Below, piece after piece: positions 1 to 8,024 of a stretch of 64,000 bases of DNA. Origin of the DNA: Vibrio sp. JC009 (GTDB taxonomy: Bacteria > Pseudomonadota > Gammaproteobacteria > Enterobacterales > Vibrionaceae); contig NZ_CP092107.1 in assembly GCF_029016485.1 (NCBI RefSeq), positions 1,116,001 through 1,180,000 of the forward strand. Reading direction: 5' to 3'. Under the pieces are notes generated by a model. That model was not told the origin of the DNA and ran no database searches. It saw nothing but the letters and a program-made list of their open reading frames with translations. Made by a program: the position numbers and the translations under genes. Numbering within the stretch: the first letter of the stretch is position 1; each line of letters opens with the position of its first letter.

Positions 1-93
1 TGAGCCCGAGCGAGGTCTGCGCGCCTGTATCCCGCTATTAAATTTCTGATTCAGTCTGGTATGACTTTTTCTTAGTGTTTGAGAGATATTCTG
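1..93. other. Leader of the window, upstream of the baseplate block
   Basis: All three plus-strand frames hit stop codons within the first 75 bases, so at most the last few codons of an upstream plus-strand gene lie here; they are too short to identify. A GAGAGAT stretch at 81-87 is a plausible ribosome binding site for the ATG at 94. Confidence 0.4.
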
Positions 94-1281
94 ATGTGGG
101 AACGACAGTACGAGCATGGGCGGTGGAACGGGCATAGGCTCAACATCCTCAGCACCTCTATTGATGGTGGTAAGCGTCTGCACGTTAGTGAAATTCCTTA
201 TGGTGAACTGCCGCATATCAGAGTGATGGGCAGCAAGGCTCGCAATATTAACCTTGAGGTTATCTTTGTCGGGCCAGCTTCTCTGGCTGATGCCAATGCT
301 TTTATCAGTGATCTGGAAGAGACGCCTGAAGGAGAGCTGGAGCATCCATGGTTGGGTGAGTTACCTCTTACATTTGAAAGCTTCTCTCAAAGTATCAGCA
401 CTAAGCGCGGTGTGGTTACTCTAAGTCTTACGTTTGTCCGGAGCGGTGTATCTCCTACTATCACCGCTCCGACAATCGTTCGCTCTAAACAGCAGGCCAG
501 AGTTGTAGAAAACGTTTCTGCCAAATCCTTTAGCAAGGATGTTGAAAGCATGAGCGTAGCCGAAGTGAACCAGACTCAGAAGGACTACAAAGAAAGCCTG
601 AATGTCCTGGTCGATATCACCAACCGTTTAAACCTAGCCGATGACGAGCTGAACGACATCAACCACTCAATCAATGAAGCCTCTTCAGCAATAAGCAGCC
701 TGAGTAATCAGCCGGATGAGTTTGCTGATCTGTTCGGTACCGCGGTTGATTCCGTTGCCGATGGAGTGCAGGCAGAGCCGGATTCACCAAGCGAAGCCGT
801 TGATAACTCCCGGAACGCCCAGGCATTAATGCTGAACCAGATGAAAGAAGGTGCACCAAGCGACCATTACAACGTTCAGATGGTCACCGGTGCTGTGAAG
901 ATGAGTAAAGATCTTACCAAGCTTGAGCAGTCTGATAGCTTTGATATCACTACAGCAACTAAGCAGCCCACTATCATGGAGAGTGACCTGTCCGCTTTGA
1001 TGGATGGTCTAGATACCTGTATCAGCGAAACAACCCTGGTTTCCACCATGGAAAGCATGGAGCTGTTTGACTCGCTGACTGACCTGAAAGGCAACCTACA
1101 GAGCCAGCACGACAAATTAATAACAGGCTGCATGCCACAACGTTCAGTAGAGTTACCAAAATTCAGACCGGCTCTGGTTATCGCCCACGATGAGTACACA
1201 AAAGAGAATGTCCTGACCGCACTCAACTCACTGCAACACCCGCTGTTTATGCGTGGTGATATTGATGTGAGGGACGCATGA
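94..1281 (+). CDS. Mu gpN-like DNA circularisation / tail protein
   Basis: The first ~95 residues (WERQYEHGRWNGHRLNILST...) match the N-terminal region of the DNA circularisation protein family (Mu gpN). These are virion proteins encoded between the tape measure and the baseplate hub in Mu-type tails. The rest is a charged, helix-rich region typical of the family. The frame also allows a TTG start at 79, but ATG 94 is preferred because a GAGAGAT ribosome binding site sits just upstream. The gene overlaps the next one by four bases (ATGATG), which fits a tightly packed tail operon. In Mu the tape measure lies directly upstream; here the only tape measure seen is 19 kb away at the other end of the prophage. 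Confidence 0.85.
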   Translation: MWERQYEHGRWNGHRLNILSTSIDGGKRLHVSEIPYGELPHIRVMGSKARNINLEVIFVGPASLADANAFISDLEETPEGELEHPWLGELPLTFESFSQSISTKRGVVTLSLTFVRSGVSPTITAPTIVRSKQQARVVENVSAKSFSKDVESMSVAEVNQTQKDYKESLNVLVDITNRLNLADDELNDINHSINEASSAISSLSNQPDEFADLFGTAVDSVADGVQAEPDSPSEAVDNSRNAQALMLNQMKEGAPSDHYNVQMVTGAVKMSKDLTKLEQSDSFDITTATKQPTIMESDLSALMDGLDTCISETTLVSTMESMELFDSLTDLKGNLQSQHDKLITGCMPQRSVELPKFRPALVIAHDEYTKENVLTALNSLQHPLFMRGDIDVRDA

Positions 1282-2219
1282 TGGAAAAGCTGTCTCTGTT
1301 AATTAATGGTACCCAGGTTCCTTACTATCAGGCCGATTTGAACTATTCAGTTGAACAACTGGCCCACACATTCAGTTGCACCATTCCCCCGATGAGCATC
1401 ACCCAGCCATTACCCGTTGAGTTCAGACTGGGAGATAAGCCGGTTCTCATCGGCCAGGTTGATCAGGTCGATACCTCAACCGCGTCCAGTTCGAGCGACA
1501 TTTCAATCTCTGGCCGTTCGAAAAGTGCCAACATGATTGATTCACGCATCACCATGGACGCACTTTACAACCAGAACCTTGAAAAGCTCCTGCGCCAGCT
1601 GGCAAAACCTTTTGGCTTAAATGTAAGAAGCTTGGTTGATGCCATGCAGGTGATCCCCGAGTTCCAGATAAACGCTGAATCACCAGTAGAAAACGTGGCT
1701 CAGCTTATCCGCGAACAGGGCTTTATGCTGATCGAGCGCAACGGAGTGCTGACCATTGAGGAAACAGCCCACGCCACCATTCAGGGAATCGGGCTGGAAA
1801 CCGGGAACAACATAGAAAGCCTGAACATATCCAGAACCTTTAACAAACAGTTTCACCACCTTGAAGTTCAGGGTGCGTGGGACGATGCAAGCGCCGCCAT
1901 AAAATCACCAGATATCAGTAAACAGCGAACCATGGTGATCATCTGCGACCAGTTACAAAGCGCCGAAGCCTGCTTATCCCGGGCCAAATACGAGCACAAC
2001 CTAGCGATAGCAGAAAGCCTTACCGCATCAGCCAGTATTGCCGGCATTTTTCAGGTACTCACCATTGACGGCCTGAACCGCGTTATCCGGGTAATCGACA
2101 AAGAGCAGAACTTCAATGAAATGCTGGTGATAAAAGCTTTAGGACTATCGGTGTCCGAAAGCTCCGCCATTACATCAGTCGAACTATCACGGCCATTTAA
2201 GGAGCAAAGCTATGCCTAA
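1278..2219 (+). CDS. Mu gpP-like baseplate hub protein
   Basis: This 313-residue protein follows gpN and precedes gp45, exactly as in Mu, and its sequence resembles Mu gpP / P2 gpD-type hub proteins (early beta-rich SLLINGTQVPYYQADLNYSVEQLAHTF, then a central RLAKPFGLNV-like region). Hub proteins of this class form the trimeric ring that holds the membrane-piercing spike. Start and stop overlap the neighbouring genes by a few bases, so it is translationally coupled. The assignment rests mostly on gene order plus family resemblance. Confidence 0.8.
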   Translation: MMEKLSLLINGTQVPYYQADLNYSVEQLAHTFSCTIPPMSITQPLPVEFRLGDKPVLIGQVDQVDTSTASSSSDISISGRSKSANMIDSRITMDALYNQNLEKLLRQLAKPFGLNVRSLVDAMQVIPEFQINAESPVENVAQLIREQGFMLIERNGVLTIEETAHATIQGIGLETGNNIESLNISRTFNKQFHHLEVQGAWDDASAAIKSPDISKQRTMVIICDQLQSAEACLSRAKYEHNLAIAESLTASASIAGIFQVLTIDGLNRVIRVIDKEQNFNEMLVIKALGLSVSESSAITSVELSRPFKEQSYA

Positions 2220-2736
2220 AGAACTACTTCAAAGGCTAATGGCCCGTATAAAAAATCTCGTTGGTACCGGAACAGTTACCGGAGCCACAACCGGAGTATT
2301 GCAGATAAAGACGGCCACCGGACGTACCAATGACCGAATCAAACGGGTTCACAACTACGGATTTATGAGCCGCCCTCTGGTTGGGGCCAGAACCTACAAC
2401 CTGTTTATTGGTGGCGTGACCGCCCGGGGTTTTACCGTCAACGTGGAAGATGAACGCCATCAGATAGATCTGGAGCCAGGCGAAGTCGCCGTTCTGGATG
2501 ATAAAGGCAATCTGGTCCACTTCACTGAAAACGGTATCAAGGTTAACTCTATGGCAAAGATTGAAGTAACCGCAAAGCAGGATATCACGGTAAATACATC
2601 AGCCAACATCCTGCAGAACGGCAGCAACATCAAACTTAATAATGGTGCTGGCGTCATCACCTGCGAAAGCGTCTGCCCGTTCACCGGAACGCCTCACGCA
2701 GATGGTTCTGCAGTAGTAACCGCGGGGAAAAACTAA
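2212..2736 (+). CDS. Mu gp45-like baseplate spike protein
   Basis: This is a 174-residue protein of the Mu gp45 family, the central spike of contractile tails. An OB-fold-like N-terminal half is followed by a repetitive beta region (IEVTAKQDITVNTSANI, then GSNIKLNNGAGV), as expected of a trimeric beta-helix. The C-terminus, CPFTGTPHADGSAVVTAGKN, is typical of spike tips. It overlaps the hub gene by eight bases and abuts the next small gene. Confidence 0.85.
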   Translation: MPKELLQRLMARIKNLVGTGTVTGATTGVLQIKTATGRTNDRIKRVHNYGFMSRPLVGARTYNLFIGGVTARGFTVNVEDERHQIDLEPGEVAVLDDKGNLVHFTENGIKVNSMAKIEVTAKQDITVNTSANILQNGSNIKLNNGAGVITCESVCPFTGTPHADGSAVVTAGKN

Positions 2737-2933
2737 TGGCACTCAGCAACAGCTCACTTAAGCAGAAGATCATCACCGAAATGGAAAGCAAAGGCTTTGT
2801 TACCACAGGCCAGTTCGCCAAAACCGCCGATATGGCCGAAGCCATCGCCAAAGCGGTAGTTGATGAAATTACCCAGAACGGCCAGGTCATTGTCAATAAA
2901 GGCAGCAGTGCCGGGAGTTATAACATCACATGA
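2736..2933 (+). CDS. Small baseplate-operon protein, function unknown
   Basis: This 65-residue protein is rich in Ala, Lys and Ser, has no membrane segment, and is mostly predicted helix. Its ATG directly abuts the stop of the spike gene and its stop overlaps the ATG of the gp46-like gene (ATGA), so it is translated as part of the baseplate operon. I do not recognise the family. A structural or assembly role is inferred from position only. Confidence 0.65.
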   Translation: MALSNSSLKQKIITEMESKGFVTTGQFAKTADMAEAIAKAVVDEITQNGQVIVNKGSSAGSYNIT

Positions 2934-3316
2934 GTAACTTCAACCTTAGTGCCCTTACCGCGCCTGTTGTAACAAAGGAAGGAATGACCCATGCCATTCT
3001 TCAGAGCATTTATAACCATAGTGAGTCAACCCAGAATGACCGCTCCCGGATGAAAGAAGACGAACGCGGCGGCAGCTGGAGTAATGAACTTTTAACCATA
3101 GTCGGCTCCCGTGACTGGACACTTAAGCGTGAAAAAGTCACTCCCCAAACACTTAGTCTGGCAAAACGTTTTTATGAGGAAGCCTTAGCCTGGTTAATTA
3201 GCGAGGGCCACGCCAAAGCAATAGAAGTTTCCGTATGGGAAGAAAAGCCAAACCAGATGGGACGTAATGTCACCATCACCTTAGTAGATGGCTCGAAATT
3301 TGAGGTACCGCTATGA
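2930..3316 (+). CDS. Mu gp46-like baseplate protein
   Basis: A 128-residue protein of the phage GP46 family, with the recognisable core RGGSWSNELL followed by SRDWTLKREKVTPQTL. Such proteins occupy the gp25-like wedge position that initiates sheath assembly. The gene sits between the spike and the gp47-like wedge protein, as in Mu, and overlaps both neighbours by four bases. Confidence 0.85.
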   Translation: MSNFNLSALTAPVVTKEGMTHAILQSIYNHSESTQNDRSRMKEDERGGSWSNELLTIVGSRDWTLKREKVTPQTLSLAKRFYEEALAWLISEGHAKAIEVSVWEEKPNQMGRNVTITLVDGSKFEVPL

Positions 3317-4359
3317 GCACACAACGCAGCCTGCAGGAGCTGTTAGACAGAGCAAAATCCACGCTCATCGACAAAACAGGCCAGAACAATCCGGCCATTG
3401 ATGCCATTGCCAGCGCAATAGCGGGTATCAGTTACGGACAATACGGCTATCAGGATCAGCTATTCAGAGAGCTGCACCCTGAAACCTGTTCTGAGCCCTG
3501 GCTGTACCTGCATGCAAACAGACACGACACACCGCGCCTTCTGCCAACCTTCGCCCGCGGTTATGTTCAGTTTGTCCAGCTGGGCGGTGCAGTAGTTATT
3601 CCTAAGGGGACACGGCTTACCCATGTCACCGGCAATGAATACGAAACAGTAAAAGAGCAATACAGTGATTCACCCGTTGAAGTTATTGCACTGGCTTCGG
3701 GTGTAAACAGTAACCTGCCAGCAGGAAGTACGTTAACACTGACTGAAGGGTTGAGCGGCGTCGATCCAACCAATATCCAGTGTCTTGGTATCGATGGCGG
3801 CGCTGATATTGAAGAGCTGGAACACTGGCGAGCCCGCGTCGTAGCAGCGTTTGAGAAAAACGACCTGATTGGTAAAGCTGAAGATTATGAAATCTGGGCA
3901 GTCTCCGCTCATGCTGATGTGGATTACGCCTGGGCACTGGATAACACCCCGGAACGCGGCATGGTAGAGGTCTACATTGGTGCCCGTGAAAACGACCCGA
4001 CCCTGAGCAATGAAGTGGTCAACCTTGTTCAGGAGAACTTTGAAAAAAACCGTCTGGCAGGCTGTCACCCCAGAGCACTCTTACCTGTTCATGCTCTGTT
4101 GGATATCGAGATTCAGGGGATTGAAGACCAGATAATTCGTGATGATGTGGTCAAGGCCCTGGAAGAGATGGTGAAAAATAAAATGGGCAAGATTGATGAA
4201 GTAACTGAAAAACCGGAATCCATCACCCCCACGGAAATAGTTCTGGCAATCTCAACTGTCACCAACAACTTTATTGTCCGGTCACCAACTGAAGAAGTGT
4301 CTATTGAAAGCAACCAGATCCACGTATTAGGAGCCGTAACATGGACACCGCCGACTTAA
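3313..4359 (+). CDS. Mu gp47-like baseplate wedge protein (baseplate J family)
   Basis: A 348-residue protein of the baseplate_J / Mu gp47 family. Residues ~70-110 carry the family-typical segment (ARGYVQFVQLGGAVVIPKGT), and the central part contains EDYEIWAVSAHADVDYAWAL. It forms wedge units around the hub. It starts four bases inside the gp46-like gene and ends inside the gp48-like gene, so the baseplate genes are fully coupled. Confidence 0.9.
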   Translation: MSTQRSLQELLDRAKSTLIDKTGQNNPAIDAIASAIAGISYGQYGYQDQLFRELHPETCSEPWLYLHANRHDTPRLLPTFARGYVQFVQLGGAVVIPKGTRLTHVTGNEYETVKEQYSDSPVEVIALASGVNSNLPAGSTLTLTEGLSGVDPTNIQCLGIDGGADIEELEHWRARVVAAFEKNDLIGKAEDYEIWAVSAHADVDYAWALDNTPERGMVEVYIGARENDPTLSNEVVNLVQENFEKNRLAGCHPRALLPVHALLDIEIQGIEDQIIRDDVVKALEEMVKNKMGKIDEVTEKPESITPTEIVLAISTVTNNFIVRSPTEEVSIESNQIHVLGAVTWTPPT

Positions 4360-4820
4360 TTATTGATTACACGGAAGCTGATTTCGCAGACGCAATCAGA
4401 GCCCTGCTTCCTGAAGGTGAGTACTGGCAGGAAGCGGAGAACCAGGAACTCACCAACCTGATAGATGGTATGGCAATTGATTTCAAAACGACTCATGACG
4501 AAATTGAGCTTTCATTGCTTACCGATTTTGACGACAAGCTTTTTGGCTGGAAGCTTAGTGATTACCAGGCGCTGCTATTCCGGGTTGCCGGTGACAATAG
4601 CGGTCAGGTCTTTGATAGCCCTGAAACCCCGAACCTGATTTATGTATCACTCACTGAGTCAGCCAGAAACAACAGTAAGCAGGCATGGATTGAATTTGAA
4701 AAACGGCGCCTGCCTCATACTGAAATCACATGGATTTATAACTCAAAGGTGGATTACCACCATCAAATAGCGAACTACAGGCATATCCGGAACCTGCATA
4801 AATACGAGGTAACACAATGA
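4341..4820 (+). CDS. Mu gp48-like tail/baseplate protein (DUF2313/YmfQ type)
   Basis: A 159-residue protein directly after the gp47-like gene, with the LLPEGEYWQ motif near residue 22 that marks the DUF2313/YmfQ family. In Mu-type and P2-type tails this protein (gp48 / gpI position) links the wedge to the fibre. It overlaps its upstream neighbour by 19 bases and the tail-fibre gene by four. Confidence 0.85.
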   Translation: MDTADLIIDYTEADFADAIRALLPEGEYWQEAENQELTNLIDGMAIDFKTTHDEIELSLLTDFDDKLFGWKLSDYQALLFRVAGDNSGQVFDSPETPNLIYVSLTESARNNSKQAWIEFEKRRLPHTEITWIYNSKVDYHHQIANYRHIRNLHKYEVTQ

Positions 4821-5923
4821 GCTTATTGATCACTAATGCGGGCATTGCAGCCTCTATTCAGGCGGGCAATCTGGGCATTAGCTATAAAATTACTCATGTC
4901 AGTATCGGTACCGAAGGTTATATACCAGCAGCTGACCAAACCGCCCTCATTAACGAGGTTCAGAGAAAACCCATTACCAGAGGCGAACTTGTTGGCCTGG
5001 GTCAACTGCATTTTGAAACGGTCTGGGATGGAGCTGAAGAGTTTGAAGGCAAAGAACTCGGCTACTGGCTGGAAGATGGCACCCTGTTCGCAGTAGACAG
5101 CCGCGGCGGTGACGTTATTACCTTCAAGCGGAAAGACACGGTAGTAACAGAAGCTTGTGAGTTAAACCTTGAAGCATCTTCTATCGAGAACATAACCGTA
5201 GAGTTACTGGGTACGCCTTATGCCACTGAGCAAGTTGCCGGGATAGCGAAGATAGCAACAAATGAGCAGGTAAACGCGGGCACTGATGATGAGTCGTTCC
5301 TGACTGTTAAAAAGCTGGTTTATGCGCTGGGTGTGCCGCATGTGATAGATAAGTTGGTAAGCAATCTTTGGCTGAAACTGGCTGCAAGGATATTTCCTGT
5401 CGGTGCACCGATACCATGGCCTACAGATATTGCTCCTGAAGGGTTTGCCATTATGAAAGGCCAAGCATTCGATACTGAGGTATATACCGAACTAGTAAAA
5501 GTGTATCCAACTGGCATTATTGAGGATATGCGAGGGCTCGCTATAGTCGGTAAAGAAGATCATGAACTCATCCTTGCATACGAAGAAGGCCAGGTTCAAG
5601 AGCATGGTCACCCAGGCTCAACTATAAGCTCGACAGACTTAGGAGCCAAAAACACCAATACCACTGGCAACCATTCCCACACATTATCCTCAACTGGTTC
5701 GGATGGTTACACCCATTACGGCGCTAATAAATTCTATACGGTGTCTTCTAGTGGTGGCTGGTCGTATGTAAATAACATGAGAGGGAGCATGAACAGCGCA
5801 GGTAATCACGCTCACTCTGTATCTGTAGGATCTCATGCTCACACCGTTGCTATCGCTTTGTATGGTGCGCTTAAGAACACCATTAATCACCGTAAATTTA
5901 ACTGGATTGTAAGGATGGCTTAA
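4817..5923 (+). CDS. Tail fibre / collar-type receptor-binding protein
   Basis: A 368-residue fibre. The N-terminal ~150 residues resemble the tail-collar fibre (DUF3751, P2 gpH-like) domain, including KITHVSIGTEGY. A linker with a TEQVAGIAKIAT element follows, then a phage tail-collar domain (PWPTDIAPEGFAIMKGQ). The C-terminal ~100 residues hold repeated HxH motifs (HGH, HSH, HAH, HAH), which in T4 gp37-like and related fibres coordinate metal ions in a trimeric needle. It is short compared with P2 gpH and is probably the host-range determinant. Confidence 0.85.
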   Translation: MSLLITNAGIAASIQAGNLGISYKITHVSIGTEGYIPAADQTALINEVQRKPITRGELVGLGQLHFETVWDGAEEFEGKELGYWLEDGTLFAVDSRGGDVITFKRKDTVVTEACELNLEASSIENITVELLGTPYATEQVAGIAKIATNEQVNAGTDDESFLTVKKLVYALGVPHVIDKLVSNLWLKLAARIFPVGAPIPWPTDIAPEGFAIMKGQAFDTEVYTELVKVYPTGIIEDMRGLAIVGKEDHELILAYEEGQVQEHGHPGSTISSTDLGAKNTNTTGNHSHTLSSTGSDGYTHYGANKFYTVSSSGGWSYVNNMRGSMNSAGNHAHSVSVGSHAHTVAIALYGALKNTINHRKFNWIVRMA

Positions 5924-6805
5924 ATGAAGCAGACATTTCAAAATAAAGACGTAGTGCTTTGTGTCTCCCGGTTCAATGAAAATGGATGGTGGCTCGGTAA
6001 TCAGAATGAACACGTAGCGAAAGGGACGGCACTAGGCAATGAGTTTACCGAAAACATTTATGAACCTTCGTCAGAAAAAATGATTGGTAAATACGACATA
6101 ACCACAGGCACATGGACAGAGATTATAAACAATGCACTGACCGAGTATTGGAGTGAAACTGGTGAAAAGTTCATTATTGGACAGCCAGACGGAGAGGTTC
6201 CCGAATGGGGTGTGCTGGATGCTCCCCCGGAATTCGACAAGAACAAAGAAACGGTTCTGTATAATGAAGGTAGCTGGAAGGTTTACCCAATCGAACTGGG
6301 CAAACTCTACTGGGATAAAGAAGCCAGTGAATTCACAGTTTCTGATTTCTATTTTACTTTGCCTGCAGAATGTACATATAAAAAACCTCCTGCCGCAAAT
6401 GAAGGCTATGTTGTCAGGTTGGTTGATGGTGAGTGGGAACAAATTGAAGATTACAGAGATAAGACGGTTTACTGTAAATCTAACTGCCAGCTTTCAGAAG
6501 TTGTACAGGATATAGGTCCGGTAAAGGACGGGTATACTTTGTCAGAGCCTGCAACCAGTTCAGATGAATGGGTAAACGGAGAGTGGGTAACCAATGCTCA
6601 GACGTTGTATGAGGCAGAATTCGCCCAGGTAGACTCAACCCGAAAGAGCCTGTATAGCCAACATGTAGATCCTAAAATTGCGGAGTCTCAGATAAAACAC
6701 CTGCAAGGCAATGCAACCGAAGCTGCTGAACTGGAGCAGCAGGCTCTGGCAGAACGAAAGCGAATCCAAGCCGAAAACCCATGGCCTGAACCTCCTGCTA
6801 ACTAA
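5924..6805 (+). CDS. Tail fibre assembly-like protein
   Basis: This 293-residue protein is adjacent to the fibre gene (start immediately after its stop). Its C-terminus has the pattern of tail-fibre assembly/chaperone proteins: a helical segment DPKIAESQIKHLQG, a Gln/Glu-rich helix, and the ending RIQAENPWPEPPAN. The N-terminal two thirds are Trp- and Tyr-rich with repeated short beta-like units and may be structural, so a minor fibre component is the alternative. A strong hairpin terminator follows, closing the tail transcript. Confidence 0.65.
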   Translation: MKQTFQNKDVVLCVSRFNENGWWLGNQNEHVAKGTALGNEFTENIYEPSSEKMIGKYDITTGTWTEIINNALTEYWSETGEKFIIGQPDGEVPEWGVLDAPPEFDKNKETVLYNEGSWKVYPIELGKLYWDKEASEFTVSDFYFTLPAECTYKKPPAANEGYVVRLVDGEWEQIEDYRDKTVYCKSNCQLSEVVQDIGPVKDGYTLSEPATSSDEWVNGEWVTNAQTLYEAEFAQVDSTRKSLYSQHVDPKIAESQIKHLQGNATEAAELEQQALAERKRIQAENPWPEPPAN

Positions 6806-6818
6806 ACCGGCACTAAAC

Positions 6819-6844
6819 AAACCCAGCCCTGCGCTGGGTTTTCT
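6819..6844 (+). terminator. Rho-independent terminator after the tail-fibre operon
   Basis: The sequence AACCCAGC / GCTGGGTT forms an 8-bp stem with a 4-5 nt loop and is followed by TTCT. It lies directly downstream of the fibre-assembly gene. Confidence 0.75.
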
Positions 6845-6927
6845 ACATCTTCCATTTAGAACCCCCACCAATATCCGCCCATAAATCAGAACGATAAACT
6901 AAAACAAATCCACCAATTGAGAGCGTT

Positions 6928-7161
6928 ATGTCAGCCCAGGATATAGCACGAATAGATGCCACCATGAGCAACTTGGTGGAACTGACTCGTGAACAAAACA
7001 CCACCCTGAAAGAGATGGTGAAAATACAAGCAGAAACCCGCGAGGCGCAAAAATCGCACTCCAAGCGAATTGACCGACTGGAAGCGGATAAAACGTGGCT
7101 GGTCAGAACCATCTTCGCAATCATTCTGGCGGGATTAGCCGCCGCATATAAGGTGATGTAA
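6928..7161 (+). CDS. Small coiled-coil, tail-anchored membrane protein (holin-like candidate)
   Basis: A 77-residue protein. Residues 1-55 form an amphipathic coiled-coil (MSAQDIARIDATMSNLVELT...) and residues ~57-75 are one hydrophobic segment (WLVRTIFAIILAGLAAAYKV). This layout resembles XhlA-type haemolysin/holin accessory proteins of phages. It begins a three-gene block of small proteins after the tail terminator, the usual place for lysis genes. The lysis role is inferred from topology and position. Confidence 0.6.
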   Translation: MSAQDIARIDATMSNLVELTREQNTTLKEMVKIQAETREAQKSHSKRIDRLEADKTWLVRTIFAIILAGLAAAYKVM

Positions 7162-7182
7162 GCACCTAAACAGGAGATAACT

Positions 7183-7611
7183 GTGAAGCACTATGTTATG
7201 AAACGCCGCTATTTCGAACACGGCACCTATTCCTATCTGTACCGCCAGGACGGCAGCAAAGTATGCTGCATGGTTGAGCCTGCCTGGAAAAATAACAAAC
7301 CATTCGAATCCTGTGTGCCTGAAGGGGATTACGACTGGTTACCGCATCAAAGCCCTAAGTACGGTGACTGCTACGTTCTGAGTGCTCCGACTCTGGGTGT
7401 AACCGTATATGAAGAGCCTAAAAGCATTCGCACAGCCTGCCTGACTCATATCGCAAACAAACCGTCCCAGTTAGTGGGCTGCAATGCTCCTGGTCTGGAC
7501 TTTGGTTTTGTCGGTGGTGAGTGGGCTGTAATTAATTCTGGTGACGCCTTCCGCATGCTGATGCGTGAGCTGGATGGTGAACCAGTCCGTCTAACCATTA
7601 TGAAGGACTAA
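7183..7611 (+). CDS. DUF5675-like phage protein, putative lysis function
   Basis: A 142-residue protein resembling DUF5675: an early charged RRYFEHGTYSYLYR segment, then PEGDYDWLPHQSPKYGDCYVL and a late INSGDAFRMLMREL segment. Proteins of this family are common in phage lysis neighbourhoods, and their enzymology is not settled. It has a CAGGAG ribosome binding site and lies between two small, potentially membrane-associated proteins. No signal peptide is visible, so export would depend on a holin. Confidence 0.6.
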   Translation: MKHYVMKRRYFEHGTYSYLYRQDGSKVCCMVEPAWKNNKPFESCVPEGDYDWLPHQSPKYGDCYVLSAPTLGVTVYEEPKSIRTACLTHIANKPSQLVGCNAPGLDFGFVGGEWAVINSGDAFRMLMRELDGEPVRLTIMKD

Positions 7612-7615
7612 TACT

Positions 7616-7846
7616 ATGAGCTTTTTAACCGGAATTTTCGGAAAAACCCTCTGGGAAGTTGCCAAAGGTCTGTTCCTGCAGATCACCTGGAAAGTCATAC
7701 TGGAGCGCTTCGCTACCCGGCTGGTAATCTGGGGGCTAGAGAAATTGAAAGAACTCGGTACCAATGAAGTAGTGCAGGATACTGTTGACGACATTATTCT
7801 ATCGTTAAGAGGGAAACGACTGAAAGAAATTGAACAATTAAAGTGA
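7616..7846 (+). CDS. Small amphipathic protein in putative lysis block
   Basis: A 76-residue protein starting five bases after its upstream neighbour. The N-terminal ~45 residues are amphipathic and hydrophobic (FLTGIFGKTLWEVAKGLFLQ), and the C-terminal part is charged. It could be a holin, pinholin-like or other lysis accessory protein. I do not recognise a family. Confidence 0.55.
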   Translation: MSFLTGIFGKTLWEVAKGLFLQITWKVILERFATRLVIWGLEKLKELGTNEVVQDTVDDIILSLRGKRLKEIEQLK

Positions 7847-7853
7847 TTTTTTT

Positions 7854-7878
7854 GGCAGGTTTCATTAGAAGCCTGCTA
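7854..7878 (+). terminator. Hairpin after the lysis block
   Basis: GCAGG and CCTGC flank a short A/T-rich loop just after the stop of the preceding gene. No long T tract follows, so it may be a weak terminator or simply a boundary hairpin. Confidence 0.35.
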
Positions 7879-7966
7879 TTACCAATGCTTTTGCTCACAA
7901 TAAGTTAGTTAATTGTGACGTTTGTCATCCTTTCTGCTTTTACTAACAGCCCCTACCTTACTTTTG

Positions 7967-7996
7967 TAGACATAACTTAATTCACAGCTTTACTAT
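7967..7996 (+). promoter_or_regulatory. Putative promoter of the cargo cassette
   Basis: TAGACA (7967-7972) and TACTAT (7991-7996) are separated by 18 bp and lie about 30 bp upstream of the first cassette gene. This would let the cassette be expressed independently of phage late genes. Upstream, a TGAC-N4-GTCA palindrome (about 7916-7927) could be a regulator site. The call is by eye. Confidence 0.4.
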
Positions 7997-8024
7997 AAAA
8001 GGACGTGTCAAGAAATGAATAAAA